Part shown: one piece after another, positions 17,788-26,000 of the stretch
Position numbering within the stretch: position 1 is the stretch's first letter
Layout: each line of letters starts with the position of its first letter
Assembly (NCBI GenBank): GCA_027533185.1
Contig: JAPZTS010000022.1
Location: 1-36,423 of the forward strand
Source of the DNA: Leptospira sp.
Lineage (GTDB): Bacteria; Spirochaetota; Leptospiria; Leptospirales; Leptospiraceae
Length of the DNA stretch: 36,423 nt
Direction: 5' to 3'
The notes under the pieces: generated by a model
Seen by the model: the letters and a program-made list of their open reading frames with translations, nothing else
Told to the model about the DNA's origin: nothing
Databases searched by the model: none
Position numbers and translations under genes: made by a program

Positions 17788-18174
17788 ATGAGGTATCCCT
17801 TGAAACGTTCCATTCTATTTTTATCCTTGAGCATAGTGCTCTCTATGTTCATCATGTGTTCTTCCCCTAACAAAGTTCCTGCGGGTAGTGAGAGAGTTCA
17901 TCCACATACAGCTCTTCGTAAACTTGAGATTGATATGATTAAAGTCGGTGATGGACTTGTGAAAGTGGAAGCGGTTCTTGGAAAACCAACAGAAAAATCA
18001 TCCGATCCTAGTGGAACAGTTATGACCTGGTATCTAGCAGAAGACAGAGATGTTCCTGAACAATACTATACTCTCAAGGAAACACCTGCTGCGAGTGAGA
18101 TTGCTCAATTTAAATTTGTAAAGCTCGTCTTTGATCCAAAAAACAAAATCGTCTCAAAAGATTTTAAACTATAA
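17788..18174 (+). CDS. SmpA/OmlA (BamE)-like lipoprotein
   Basis: From ATG 17788, preceded by AAAGGAAA, the product is 128 residues with a signal peptide and candidate lipid cysteine at 24 (FIMCSS; Met at -1 is atypical but seen in loose spirochete lipoboxes). The segment MIKVGDGLVKVEAVLGKPTE followed by a WYL-A-E strand resembles the alpha-alpha-beta-beta core of BamE/SmpA-OmlA proteins, where I-x-x-G-x-x-x-x-x-V-x-x-x-LG-x-P is typical. It lies 22 bases behind the MFS gene. A role in outer-membrane protein assembly cannot be claimed; the fold is shared by many periplasmic proteins. Confidence 0.7.
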   Translation: MRYPLKRSILFLSLSIVLSMFIMCSSPNKVPAGSERVHPHTALRKLEIDMIKVGDGLVKVEAVLGKPTEKSSDPSGTVMTWYLAEDRDVPEQYYTLKETPAASEIAQFKFVKLVFDPKNKIVSKDFKL

Positions 18175-18217
18175 ACATTTGGGGATTCTAAGAGTGGAGG
18201 TTGCGATTCGTTAAAAA

Positions 18218-18970
18218 TCATTCCTCCTCTTCTACATCGGGCCCGGCGGGAAATGGAAAACCAGGGAAACTTGGTTTTTCTTTTCCTTCTATATCATCAT
18301 CTAACATGTCTAAAGTTGTAAATCCCACTAAAAAATCCAAAGCTTCACCAAAATTAAACCCAATCCTGCCTCCACCGTATGCACCGACGGCAACTTCAAC
18401 ATTCCAAACAAATCCTGGTGGATAACCATGAGGTTTTTCATCTTGTTTGGGCAAATAGGCAGCAAACTCTTCCTTTCCAGTTAACTTGATTAAATCCTTT
18501 GTAAGTTCTCTTTGGAAGGTTTCTTTTTTTCTCTTTTTACGATCTTTCACAGGATCATTGAAGTGAGAAATATAACGCATCTTAAAACTTTTAATATTGG
18601 CTCTTTCATTTTCAGTGAAGGCAATTCCCTTTTTATCGACCATCCAATTGCCTTTTTCATCTACAACAGGATACCCAGAAAAAAAACTCTCACCACCTAA
18701 GATTCCAAAGACGAGCTGTTGGCTATGATAAGATCCTACTTCTCCACCTCTGAGACCAACCCCTCGTCCTAGATCTCGTTTGCCCATTTCCGATTCACCA
18801 CCCTGAAATAAAAATCCGACAGGGACAGGACCTAGTTTTACCGCGGCACCGTACATCGGTGTTTCAACTCCGACGGTTACAATATCTTGAAAATCATTCT
18901 TTCGATTTTTCCAATAGGTTGCACATTGGATCGAAACACTGGCTAATAAAAGGAACAATAAAGACCGCAT
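18218..18970 (-). CDS. Putative lipoprotein of unknown function
   Basis: From the ATG at 18970, with GGAAAAG directly upstream, the product is about 250 residues beginning MRSLLFLLLASVSIQC; Cys16 is the candidate lipidation site (Gln at -1 is unusual). An in-frame start at 19009 would put 13 charged residues before the signal peptide and is less likely. The middle is glycine-rich (GVETPMYGAAVKLGPVPVG, GGRIGFNFGEALDFLVGF), resembling Leptospira surface lipoprotein paralogues, and the C-terminus ends in a run of glutamates (DVEEEE). It converges with the BamE-like gene with 43 bases between and diverges from the WYL gene. The function is unknown. Confidence 0.75.
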   Translation of the reverse strand: MRSLLFLLLASVSIQCATYWKNRKNDFQDIVTVGVETPMYGAAVKLGPVPVGFLFQGGESEMGKRDLGRGVGLRGGEVGSYHSQQLVFGILGGESFFSGYPVVDEKGNWMVDKKGIAFTENERANIKSFKMRYISHFNDPVKDRKKRKKETFQRELTKDLIKLTGKEEFAAYLPKQDEKPHGYPPGFVWNVEVAVGAYGGGRIGFNFGEALDFLVGFTTLDMLDDDIEGKEKPSFPGFPFPAGPDVEEEE

Positions 18971-19031
18971 CTTTTCCAGAATTTCAGATTTTCTACTTTT
19001 CGGAATCAAAAAAAAATCAAACTTGGAGAGA

Positions 19032-20021
19032 ATGGCTAACGATGATGAGTTTCCAATGATTGAAGTGATGAAGATGAACGAGACTGAAGTTCGTCTTTTT
19101 GCTCTTTTGTTTCATTTGGTTCGTTATCCAAGTGGTCTTAGTTTCCAAAGGCTAAGAAACATAATGCCTCGCTATTATCAAAATGAGGACATTGAGTCAG
19201 ATCGGAAGAAGTTGTATAGAGACCTAAACCAATTGAAGAGTCTTGGGTTTAATATCAAGGTCGCTCAGTTTGGCTACCAGTCTGAAGACCAATACCCTTA
19301 CTACTTAGAGAAAGACTCAATCGATAAAACCCTCAATTTCTCAGAAAAAGAGCTGGGCGCACTTTCCGAACTATTTTTCACCGAACCAAGCTCAAAGCCG
19401 TTGCAAAGTTTAGGCCAAAAACTCTTCAGTCGCGATATCCACCTTTTCCCTAAAAATCTTTTAAAAATTCAAGAAACTGACGAAACAAAAGAACAAGACT
19501 CGACTGAAATTCAAAAAATCATTCAAGCAATAAAAGATAAACGTGCAATTTCCATAATATACGGATTTTCTAACACGGAAAGAACAATAGAACCATACCG
19601 GCTGATCCGAAAAAATGCAGAAGACTTTTATCTAATTGCATATGATCGAAGTCGAGAGGCAATCAGAAGATTTGTTTTACCTCGAATCAAAGTCAAACGA
19701 GAAACAAAGGAAGATTTTGTTTCCAATAAAAGAATACAAATCCTTGACTTAAACTTCCATCCCCTCCAACTACAAGTCCATGAATCGGAAAGTTTTTTAT
19801 TTGAAGTTCATGAGTCCTATCTCGACAGGTGGCTCCAATTTTTAAGTGGTAGTATATACGAAAAAATAGATCAAAAGTTTAAAGTCTTAACAACCAACAA
19901 AAATGCTTTGTTTCACTTTTATCTACAAACACCGGATATCTTCCTTTCCGCAGATTCCAACTGGCAAAAGGAATTAGATCACTACCTATCCCAATTCAAA
20001 AAAAAATACGAACTTGTCTAA
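19032..20021 (+). CDS. WYL-domain transcriptional regulator
   Basis: The 329-residue protein has an N-terminal DNA-binding region (LFALLFHLVRYPSGLSFQRL, then a YRDLNQLKSLGFNI winged-helix segment) and a central WYL domain. The latter shows AISIIYGF, RTIEPYRLIRKNAEDFYLIA and RRFVLPRIK, with the usual aromatic/basic ligand face. WYL regulators sense nucleic acids or nucleotides and often control DNA-repair or defence genes. ATG 19032 follows GGAGAGA; a TTG at 19023 is possible. The 3' end overlaps the DUF2779 gene by 8 bases, so this regulator is physically tied to a nuclease-like protein. Confidence 0.88.
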   Translation: MANDDEFPMIEVMKMNETEVRLFALLFHLVRYPSGLSFQRLRNIMPRYYQNEDIESDRKKLYRDLNQLKSLGFNIKVAQFGYQSEDQYPYYLEKDSIDKTLNFSEKELGALSELFFTEPSSKPLQSLGQKLFSRDIHLFPKNLLKIQETDETKEQDSTEIQKIIQAIKDKRAISIIYGFSNTERTIEPYRLIRKNAEDFYLIAYDRSREAIRRFVLPRIKVKRETKEDFVSNKRIQILDLNFHPLQLQVHESESFLFEVHESYLDRWLQFLSGSIYEKIDQKFKVLTTNKNALFHFYLQTPDIFLSADSNWQKELDHYLSQFKKKYELV

Positions 20022-21504
20022 CTCCTCGCTTCGCATAACCAAATCGAACTATCTTCAATTTTTTCGTTGTCCGAATGCGTTTCATCTAATACACCAAGGG
20101 TTGGTATCAAAACCCCCACAACAATTTAACAGCAATTTGGAATGGAGTGAATTTCAAAATCTATGTCGATCTTTATTTTCAAATGCAGTAACAATCGAAA
20201 AATCTCAAGATCGAGAGGAAGCAATTCAAAAAACGACTCAAGCAATTCAAGATAAAAAAACAACTTTCTCTGCACATCTCCAGTTTCATGAGTATTTTAC
20301 GATTATCGAATGTTTACAATATGATCCAATCCGAGATGGTTGGGTCATCTGGGATTTTCGTCCCGTCGGTTCTCTCAAACTGGATATCCTGAGGTCTTTT
20401 TATTATCATGATAAGGTAGCCTCAGGTTTAGGACTCTCGATTATTGGGAACCAATTGATACGAATTCAATCCAGTTATGAAAGAAGTGAAGATTTTGATC
20501 TCAACGCATATCTTAATATGTCAGAGATTTCCGAAAAATTAAGGTCGGAAAAAGAGACAAGAGATGCTGAGTGGCAGGAATTTGTGGAGTTTCGATGCGA
20601 GCCAGGAGAGATTCGTTTTGATTCAGAGAAATCCAAATGTCGATCCGCGAAGGCTTGCGTTGCAACAGACCATTGTTTTTCAAACCTTCCAAACCAATTT
20701 GAGATCTTTGATTTACGTGATGGGAACGATTTAACAAAAACTTGGTTTAAAGAAAATAGACTTCGATATGAAGATTTGCCTTACACAGACTTAAGTCCCA
20801 TCCAAAAAATTCAGGTTGATGCACACAAATGGAATGCCGTACATTTTGACCGAAAAAACCTGGAACTTTTCTTTCAAAATGTAACAGATACAGTCGCTTT
20901 TTTAGATTTTGAATCCACAAATCCGTATATTCCCATCTTTCCAAAAACTCGCCCTTTCCAACACCTTCCATTTTTATATTCACTCCATATTTGGGATTCA
21001 AAAACGAATGAGCTCGTCCACAAAACGTTTATCCAGAAAGATACCTCAATGGATCCCCGCCCAAGCGTACTAAATGCACTTTCTCATGACCTCCCTAGAG
21101 GTATAACCATCTTTTCCTTCAATGATTTTTTTGAAAAATTGATCATTGAAGAATCTAGCCTCGCCTTCCCAGAATTTAGCTCGTTTTGGCAAGAAGTAGA
21201 GCCACGTTTCAAAGATCTGGCTTTACCCTTCAAACGATTCTGGGTCTACCATCCGAAACAAAATGGGAAAGCCTCTCTCAAGGAAATTTTACCCGCGTTT
21301 ACTAAGGAAAACCATAAGGAACTTTCGATCCAAGCAGGTCAGGACGCAAACTACCAATATTTAAAATTGGTAAAAAAGCAGGTGACAGTAGAAGAAAAAA
21401 AATCTGTTCTGGAGGATTTAGTAGCTTATTGCAAATTGGATAGCTACGGATTGTTTTTAATATATAGAATGTTACGTGAAGAGTTATCAATTAGTCAATG
21501 TTAG
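20014..21504 (+). CDS. DUF2779 protein, nuclease-like
   Basis: The 496-residue protein starts with RITKSNYLQFFRCPNAFHLI, the S-x-S-x-L-x-x-F-x-x-C-P opening seen in Cas4/RecB-type nucleases. Cys19 together with a downstream triplet (Cys209, Cys215, Cys221) resembles the split 4Fe-4S ligand set of Cas4/AddB. The expected E-x-K of a PD-(D/E)XK core reads DFR (residues 114-116), so that site may be degenerate. The C-terminal DUF2779 part has AFLDFESTNPYIPIF (Asp298, Glu300) and LVAYCKLDSYGL (Asp476), consistent with a DEDD/RNase H-like exonuclease fold. The TTG start overlaps the WYL gene; the end overlaps the hydrolase gene by 7 bases. Activity and target are unknown. Confidence 0.8.
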   Translation: MSNSSLRITKSNYLQFFRCPNAFHLIHQGLVSKPPQQFNSNLEWSEFQNLCRSLFSNAVTIEKSQDREEAIQKTTQAIQDKKTTFSAHLQFHEYFTIIECLQYDPIRDGWVIWDFRPVGSLKLDILRSFYYHDKVASGLGLSIIGNQLIRIQSSYERSEDFDLNAYLNMSEISEKLRSEKETRDAEWQEFVEFRCEPGEIRFDSEKSKCRSAKACVATDHCFSNLPNQFEIFDLRDGNDLTKTWFKENRLRYEDLPYTDLSPIQKIQVDAHKWNAVHFDRKNLELFFQNVTDTVAFLDFESTNPYIPIFPKTRPFQHLPFLYSLHIWDSKTNELVHKTFIQKDTSMDPRPSVLNALSHDLPRGITIFSFNDFFEKLIIEESSLAFPEFSSFWQEVEPRFKDLALPFKRFWVYHPKQNGKASLKEILPAFTKENHKELSIQAGQDANYQYLKLVKKQVTVEEKKSVLEDLVAYCKLDSYGLFLIYRMLREELSISQC

Positions 21505-22544
21505 GAATTAGAAAGTCATTAGCACAGTTTGTTTTTTCATTGCCTGATAACTGGATTTCGAACCTGGTTCGGACGGGATCGGATGAAAAAACGAGTGCAC
21601 TCGATCCTCGTTGTGCCTTGGCATGCAACATTGCACGTGTTTTACCAAAAATGGAAACTATGTCTCCAGAGAAAGCGCGTAAACACTTTCGCGAACAAAT
21701 GAAACTCTTCGAAGAGCCAGAACTTCCCGTATCTCACATCGAAGACAAACTGATCCCCACTCCGAGTGCTTCCTTTATTCCTATCCGTGTCTACAACGCC
21801 TATCCTCAAAAGGGAACTTTGCCCATTGTATTATTTTTTCACGGTGGTGGACTTACCGTTGGAAATTTAGACACGCATGATACAGTTTGTCGAAAGCTTG
21901 CGATATTTGCTAAAAGTATTGTCGTTTCAGTGGATTACCGATTGGCACCAGACCATAGTTTTCCTTCGGCTCACGATGATTGTTTTCTTGCCTACCAATA
22001 TGTTCGTAACTCTGCCTATCTCTTTGGTGGCTCTCCGAATGCCATAGCTGTTTGTGGAGACAGTGCAGGTGGCCTTTTGGCTACGAGTCTTTGTTTACGA
22101 GCAAAAAAAGAAAAAATCCCACTCCCCGTATTTCAGGCCCTCCTATATCCAATGACGGATTGTAGCAAAGAGTCGGAAAGTTATGAAGAGTACGGTGAAA
22201 ATTTTGTTCTCACTAAGGAAACCATGCGTTGGTTTATCAAGAACTACATCCCTTCGGAAGCAGACAGAAAAAATACATACAATTCACCCCTTTTAGCTGA
22301 CCTAAAAGAGTTGAAGGGCCTTCCTCCTACCTATCTAGCAATTGCGGGTTATGACCCCCTCCGTCACGAAGGTGAGGCTTATGGAGCTATGCTTAGGCAA
22401 GCTGGAGTCAAAGTCGAAGAGCGGGTTTTTCCATACCTCATCCACGGCTACTTGCAAATGGCAAGTTTGATCCCAAAGGCAAAAGAAGCAGAAGCAGATC
22501 TCCACCAAAGTTTTTTACGTTTTTTTTCTCAAAGAAAATTCTAA
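21498..22544 (+). CDS. Alpha/beta hydrolase, hormone-sensitive-lipase family esterase
   Basis: The 348-residue enzyme shows the HSL-family oxyanion motif HGGG (115-118) and nucleophile elbow GDSAGG (Ser189). The C-terminal acid and histidine are YDPLRHEGEAY and LIHGYLQM. It should hydrolyse carboxyl esters of small or medium acyl chains. There is no signal peptide, so it is cytoplasmic. ATG 21498 overlaps the DUF2779 stop by 7 bases, placing it third in the WYL-DUF2779 operon, although a functional link between an esterase and a nuclease is not obvious. The substrate is unknown. Confidence 0.92.
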   Translation: MLGIRKSLAQFVFSLPDNWISNLVRTGSDEKTSALDPRCALACNIARVLPKMETMSPEKARKHFREQMKLFEEPELPVSHIEDKLIPTPSASFIPIRVYNAYPQKGTLPIVLFFHGGGLTVGNLDTHDTVCRKLAIFAKSIVVSVDYRLAPDHSFPSAHDDCFLAYQYVRNSAYLFGGSPNAIAVCGDSAGGLLATSLCLRAKKEKIPLPVFQALLYPMTDCSKESESYEEYGENFVLTKETMRWFIKNYIPSEADRKNTYNSPLLADLKELKGLPPTYLAIAGYDPLRHEGEAYGAMLRQAGVKVEERVFPYLIHGYLQMASLIPKAKEAEADLHQSFLRFFSQRKF

Positions 22545-22612
22545 CTCGAAACATTCAAGAATGGACATAGTATCATTCGATACTAGAAAGGACAGGTAGC
22601 TTGAGGTACGTC

Positions 22613-23425
22613 ATGATATTACGTTTGGTTTCCATCTCTTCCCTATTTATACTTTCCGCTGTAGGTATCTTTGCAGAAAAACCTGCATCGGCCACTCTCA
22701 AAGAGCGAGAGACCCAAAAACAAATTGAACTTCAGAGAAAGAGTGGATTTGGGGACAATGAAATTGATACCCTCCATGCCCACATCATCGATGACCTTCG
22801 TAAAATGAAAAAGTTACAGGATTTGGGTATCGATAAAACTGCAGCGCAATTTCTGGCACAAACACCAAATGAAGTAAAAGAGTTTTATAAAAAAGACTCT
22901 CAAGGTAAATCCTATATGGAGATCAAACTCCCTCAAGGCCAGTCCTATATTGATTGGCCGAAGGTTTACCTCTATGATGGTATGGCGTATGTCTATCCCA
23001 AAGAAGACTTTAGTGAACTAGATCGAATCGTACTTACCTTTCGAAGAGTGAACGCTGATGGCACCATCCATGTCAAAGAGTTGAGACGTTTGATCAACCC
23101 TACTCCAAAATCGGAAGGAACTGAAAAAGATGAGAAGGGAGAAGCAAAACTCGATACAAGTTCAGACATCCAATTGGAATACTACAGGTCATTAACTTCT
23201 GATACGATTTGGCCAAATCTTCCGGTAATTGATGCAAAAGCCGATATCACGATGCTATTAAACGACGAGAAGGACCCTCTTCCTTATGACAAACAGAAAC
23301 ATATAATGATGTCCTACAAAAAGATGCTGAGGAAGATTTCTAAACACACTGCTTTTTTGCTGAGAAATATTGAACTAGATCAGAAACAAATGATCACAAA
23401 AATTTTGGATTATAACACAAACTAA
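22613..23425 (+). CDS. Secreted protein of unknown function
   Basis: From ATG 22613 (TTGAGG 6 bases upstream; the alternative is TTG 22601) the product is 270 residues with a classic signal peptide ending near VGIFAEK. The mature part is charged: a helical region of about 90 residues (ETQKQIELQRKSG ... DLRKMKKLQDLGIDK) and a middle with beta character (YMEIKLPQGQSYIDWPKVYL). No catalytic motif or lipid cysteine is seen. It is probably periplasmic. Comparison with the Leptospira flagellar-sheath proteins FcpA/FcpB would be worth doing on size and localisation, but I cannot claim homology. A strong terminator follows. Confidence 0.72.
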   Translation: MILRLVSISSLFILSAVGIFAEKPASATLKERETQKQIELQRKSGFGDNEIDTLHAHIIDDLRKMKKLQDLGIDKTAAQFLAQTPNEVKEFYKKDSQGKSYMEIKLPQGQSYIDWPKVYLYDGMAYVYPKEDFSELDRIVLTFRRVNADGTIHVKELRRLINPTPKSEGTEKDEKGEAKLDTSSDIQLEYYRSLTSDTIWPNLPVIDAKADITMLLNDEKDPLPYDKQKHIMMSYKKMLRKISKHTAFLLRNIELDQKQMITKILDYNTN

Positions 23426-23453
23426 AACTCTCAATAGATTTGAGTTTAAATAA

Positions 23454-23498
23454 AACCTAACATCTTATGTGTTATCATTGATGTTAGGTTGTTTTTTT
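23454..23498 (+). terminator. Rho-independent terminator
   Basis: AACCTAACATC (23454-23464) and GATGTTAGGTT (23480-23490) are exact inverse complements around a 15-base loop, followed by G and seven Ts (23492-23498). It lies 28 bases behind the secreted-protein gene. The convergent 71-residue gene ends inside the right arm of this hairpin. Confidence 0.9.
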
Positions 23499-23699
23499 GA
23501 TAAGGAGTTGAGAAATTGTCTGCTCCTCTGTTACATACTTCCTTTTTAGATAAGAAAGCGCATTGTTGATAAAACGAGGGACTTTTTTTTCTGCATCCAA
23601 AAGATCCATCTTAGTCTGCATCAGTTCATCAATAGTAACCAAAGCCAACCTTCGCTGGCTTTGGTGGAGTTCAAAATCGTCCTCGTTTTCAACAATCAT
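23484..23699 (-). CDS. Small hypothetical protein, 71 residues
   Basis: The ATG at 23699 comes directly after the stop of the upstream transporter gene with no gap, which supports it as the second gene of that operon. The protein is acidic at the N-terminus and basic at the C-terminus, likely all helical, with no cysteines or membrane segment. The segment LALVTIDELMQTKMDLLDAE looks amphipathic. Its stop codon lies inside the terminator of the convergent gene. I do not recognise it; it could be a small cytosolic partner of the transporter, or chance. Confidence 0.55.
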   Translation of the reverse strand: MIVENEDDFELHQSQRRLALVTIDELMQTKMDLLDAEKKVPRFINNALSYLKRKYVTEEQTISQLLIKKTT

Positions 23700-25052
23700 C
23701 TAATTTTCTTTGAAATCCACGGCTGTGGCTTTTCCTCTTTCTTCATCAACGAACGTATTTATGATGAGACTCAAAAGATAGAATAAGGCAACCACTAAAA
23801 ATGCATTTCGTAGAGTTACCAAGGTCTGGATATACCCAAACAAAAATAGCCCGGCTGCTGCTGCAATTTTACCAGATAGCCCCCACATTCCAAAAAACTC
23901 ACCTGATTTAGATTCGGGGCTAAAAAGTCCCACAAGTGCTCGTGAAGCCGACTGTGTTGAGCCTAGTCCCATTCCCGCAAGGGAGGAAATAAAAACAAAA
24001 ACCCACTGCACTGTCCAATCTCTACCCAAGACTTCATTCGCAAAAATTGTTAGATCATTTACAAAATAGATGAGTCCGCAGGTTAACAACCAAACGAGGA
24101 GAGTCAAGTTAAATGTTTTTTTGGCACCTATGCTGTCTTGAATGACTCCAAATGCAAGAGCACCAATGGCAGCTGAAATTTGGATGAAAATAAACATCGC
24201 CTGTTTGTGTTGGGCTTCGATTTTTATTTCTTGAGCCCCATAGATAAAAGCGAAGGAAATAACAATCGCAAGTGCCGCCATTGTAAAAAATAAAGAAACA
24301 AGATAGATCATAAGATCTTTGAAGTTACTTGCAGCTTTGAGGGTTTTAACAACGCGATCGACGCCAATTTTAAAATAGTTTACATTCTTTGGCAAACCTG
24401 TTGGAAGATGGGGCTCTTTCAAAAAAAGAAAGGTTGGAATAGCGGCAACTAAGAAGAAAATTGCAGTATAAGGTCCAACTAGTTTTAGATTTTCAAAATT
24501 TTCGAGCGTATAATCACCAAGTGTTGTTGCCAGCACAACGGAACCAATCCCGCCAAAATATCCAATCCCCCAAGCATATCCAGAAATTTTACCAAGATCT
24601 TCTTTGGAACCAAGAAACGGTAAAAAACTAGATGCAAAGTTTTCACCAGAGGCAAAGAAAAAATTGGAGATTGCTACAAGAACAAAACCCAACCAAATCA
24701 TACCTGGCTCTACATAGTATAACAAGAATGTAGCGATAATACAACCTACATAACTTAAGAACAAAAAAAGTTTTTTCTTAGAGCTGTAGTCTGTTATGGC
24801 ACCAAAAATGGGACCAGTTACTACTACAAACAAATACGAAACCGCTAGCGCCCAGGCCCAAAGATAGTTTCCATGTTGGAAAGGGTTAGCCGAATTGGGA
24901 TCGGAAGGTACGACCAGTGTGGTAAAAATTTCACAGTATACGACACTAATGATTACCGTTGTATACGAAGAGTTTGCAAAATCAAACATACACCATCCGA
25001 AGATTTCGCGATTTTTTTTCTTTTTTGCCTCAGGGCTTTTGTCTTTGGACAT
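23700..25052 (-). CDS. MFS transporter, UMF1/Atg22-like
   Basis: The 450-residue protein has about twelve membrane segments. It begins with a basic tail, then REIFGWCMFDFANSSYTTVI (family signature W-x-x-Y/F-D-x-A-N-S). GAITDYSSKKK follows as the loop 2-3 motif, and AGMGLGSTQSASRALVGLFSPESKSGEFFG lies in the second half. This is the Atg22/UMF1 branch of the major facilitators, whose eukaryotic members efflux amino acids from vacuoles; the bacterial substrate is unknown. The gap to the divergent BFD gene is 81 bases with no convincing promoter match in either direction. The gene is followed without a gap by a 71-residue ORF. Confidence 0.9.
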   Translation of the reverse strand: MSKDKSPEAKKKKNREIFGWCMFDFANSSYTTVIISVVYCEIFTTLVVPSDPNSANPFQHGNYLWAWALAVSYLFVVVTGPIFGAITDYSSKKKLFLFLSYVGCIIATFLLYYVEPGMIWLGFVLVAISNFFFASGENFASSFLPFLGSKEDLGKISGYAWGIGYFGGIGSVVLATTLGDYTLENFENLKLVGPYTAIFFLVAAIPTFLFLKEPHLPTGLPKNVNYFKIGVDRVVKTLKAASNFKDLMIYLVSLFFTMAALAIVISFAFIYGAQEIKIEAQHKQAMFIFIQISAAIGALAFGVIQDSIGAKKTFNLTLLVWLLTCGLIYFVNDLTIFANEVLGRDWTVQWVFVFISSLAGMGLGSTQSASRALVGLFSPESKSGEFFGMWGLSGKIAAAAGLFLFGYIQTLVTLRNAFLVVALFYLLSLIINTFVDEERGKATAVDFKEN

Positions 25053-25133
25053 AGGGCTCTTTTTTTCCTTTCCTAAAAGTAATTAAAGAGTTTCCAAGGC
25101 TTCGCTGAATCTGTCAAATGATTAGTTCAGGCC

Positions 25134-25358
25134 ATGGAACCCTTAGATTTAAATTCCCTAATGCGACCCAAACGGGTCTGCCTATGTCGGATGGTAACGG
25201 AAGAGGATTTAGTCCGTGCGATCCATGAGGGAGCCCAGACCGTGGAAGAAATTCGAGAAAAAACAAGGGCCTCTACCGGCTGTGGAACCTGCTCTGCTCA
25301 GGTGTATCACATCCTCCAGCGCGAATTGCAAAATCTCACTCGGAGGAAAATCTCATGA
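25134..25358 (+). CDS. BFD-like [2Fe-2S]-binding protein
   Basis: The 74-residue protein is a single Fer2_BFD domain: VCLCRM (Cys16, Cys18) and TGCGTC (Cys50, Cys53), giving C-x-C-x31-C-x2-C. The helical region EEDLVRAIHEGAQTVEEIRE lies between, as in bacterioferritin-associated ferredoxin and the NirB/NasA hinge domain. It binds a 2Fe-2S cluster and passes electrons. No bacterioferritin gene is in the window. The stop overlaps the RibD-like start as ATGA (25355-25358), suggesting the ferredoxin and the reductase-like enzyme are made together. Whether it serves iron mobilisation or that enzyme is open. Confidence 0.88.
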   Translation: MEPLDLNSLMRPKRVCLCRMVTEEDLVRAIHEGAQTVEEIREKTRASTGCGTCSAQVYHILQRELQNLTRRKIS

Positions 25359-25996
25359 AATTATCAATTAATATGGCAATGACGATGGATGGAAAAGTTG
25401 TTCGCCCAGACGGTAAGTGGTATGGCCTTACCTCCAAAGAAGACAAAACCCAAATGGATGTCTATCGTTCCAAATCCGACGCAATCATTGTTGGCAAAAA
25501 CTCAATCATCAACGACAATCCAGTTGTTCGAATTCGTGCAATTCCCAACGCCTTAAATCCAAGACCAGTTATCTTGATTCGAAAAGGAACGATTCCTCCC
25601 GACAAACATGTGTTTGATGAATCGGATCATATACCACTAATCGTTTGTACAAAATCCAACCTCAAAGAAATCAAGGCTAGTTTAGAAAATAAGGCAGAGA
25701 TTTTTGCTCTTGACTCTGATGAAATTGAACCCAAAAAAGTGACTGGTATTCTGAAACGGAAAGGATATAAAAATGTTTTACTCGAAGGTGGACCCAAACT
25801 GAACTTTTCGTTTTTAGAAGGTGACTTAGTGGACCGAATCTACCTTACGTTAGTTCCCTTTATCATTGGAAAGAATGGGCTTGCGGGAATTGCAGACAGA
25901 CCTACCGAACTTCCTAATTTTTCAGACAAACAATGGATACTGAAAGACTCCACAACCAAAGGGAACGAAATTTTTTTAGTCTACGAGCGGGCATAA
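25355..25996 (+). CDS. RibD C-terminal-domain reductase (DHFR fold)
   Basis: The 213-residue protein corresponds to the reductase half of RibD without the deaminase domain. It begins LSINMAMTMDGKVVRPDGKW, has KSDAIIVGKNSIINDNPVVRIR (NADPH site) and ends with VLLEGGPKLNFSFLEG and DRIYLTLVPFIIGK. In riboflavin synthesis this domain reduces the pyrimidinone ribosyl group. As a stand-alone protein it may do so, or act on another pteridine/pyrimidine or nitro-compound substrate. No riboflavin genes or FMN riboswitch are nearby. It starts within the BFD gene and ends 4 bases before the dioxygenase gene. Confidence 0.87.
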   Translation: MKLSINMAMTMDGKVVRPDGKWYGLTSKEDKTQMDVYRSKSDAIIVGKNSIINDNPVVRIRAIPNALNPRPVILIRKGTIPPDKHVFDESDHIPLIVCTKSNLKEIKASLENKAEIFALDSDEIEPKKVTGILKRKGYKNVLLEGGPKLNFSFLEGDLVDRIYLTLVPFIIGKNGLAGIADRPTELPNFSDKQWILKDSTTKGNEIFLVYERA

Positions 25997-26000
25997 AATC

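Noticed and set aside
20014..21504. Cas4 as part of a CRISPR system
   Set aside because: Only the N-terminal motif and cysteines resemble Cas4; the rest is DUF2779 and there is no array or other cas gene nearby.
25053..25133. Fur box before the BFD gene
   Set aside because: An AAATGATTAG stretch caught the eye, but it lacks the second arm of a dyad.
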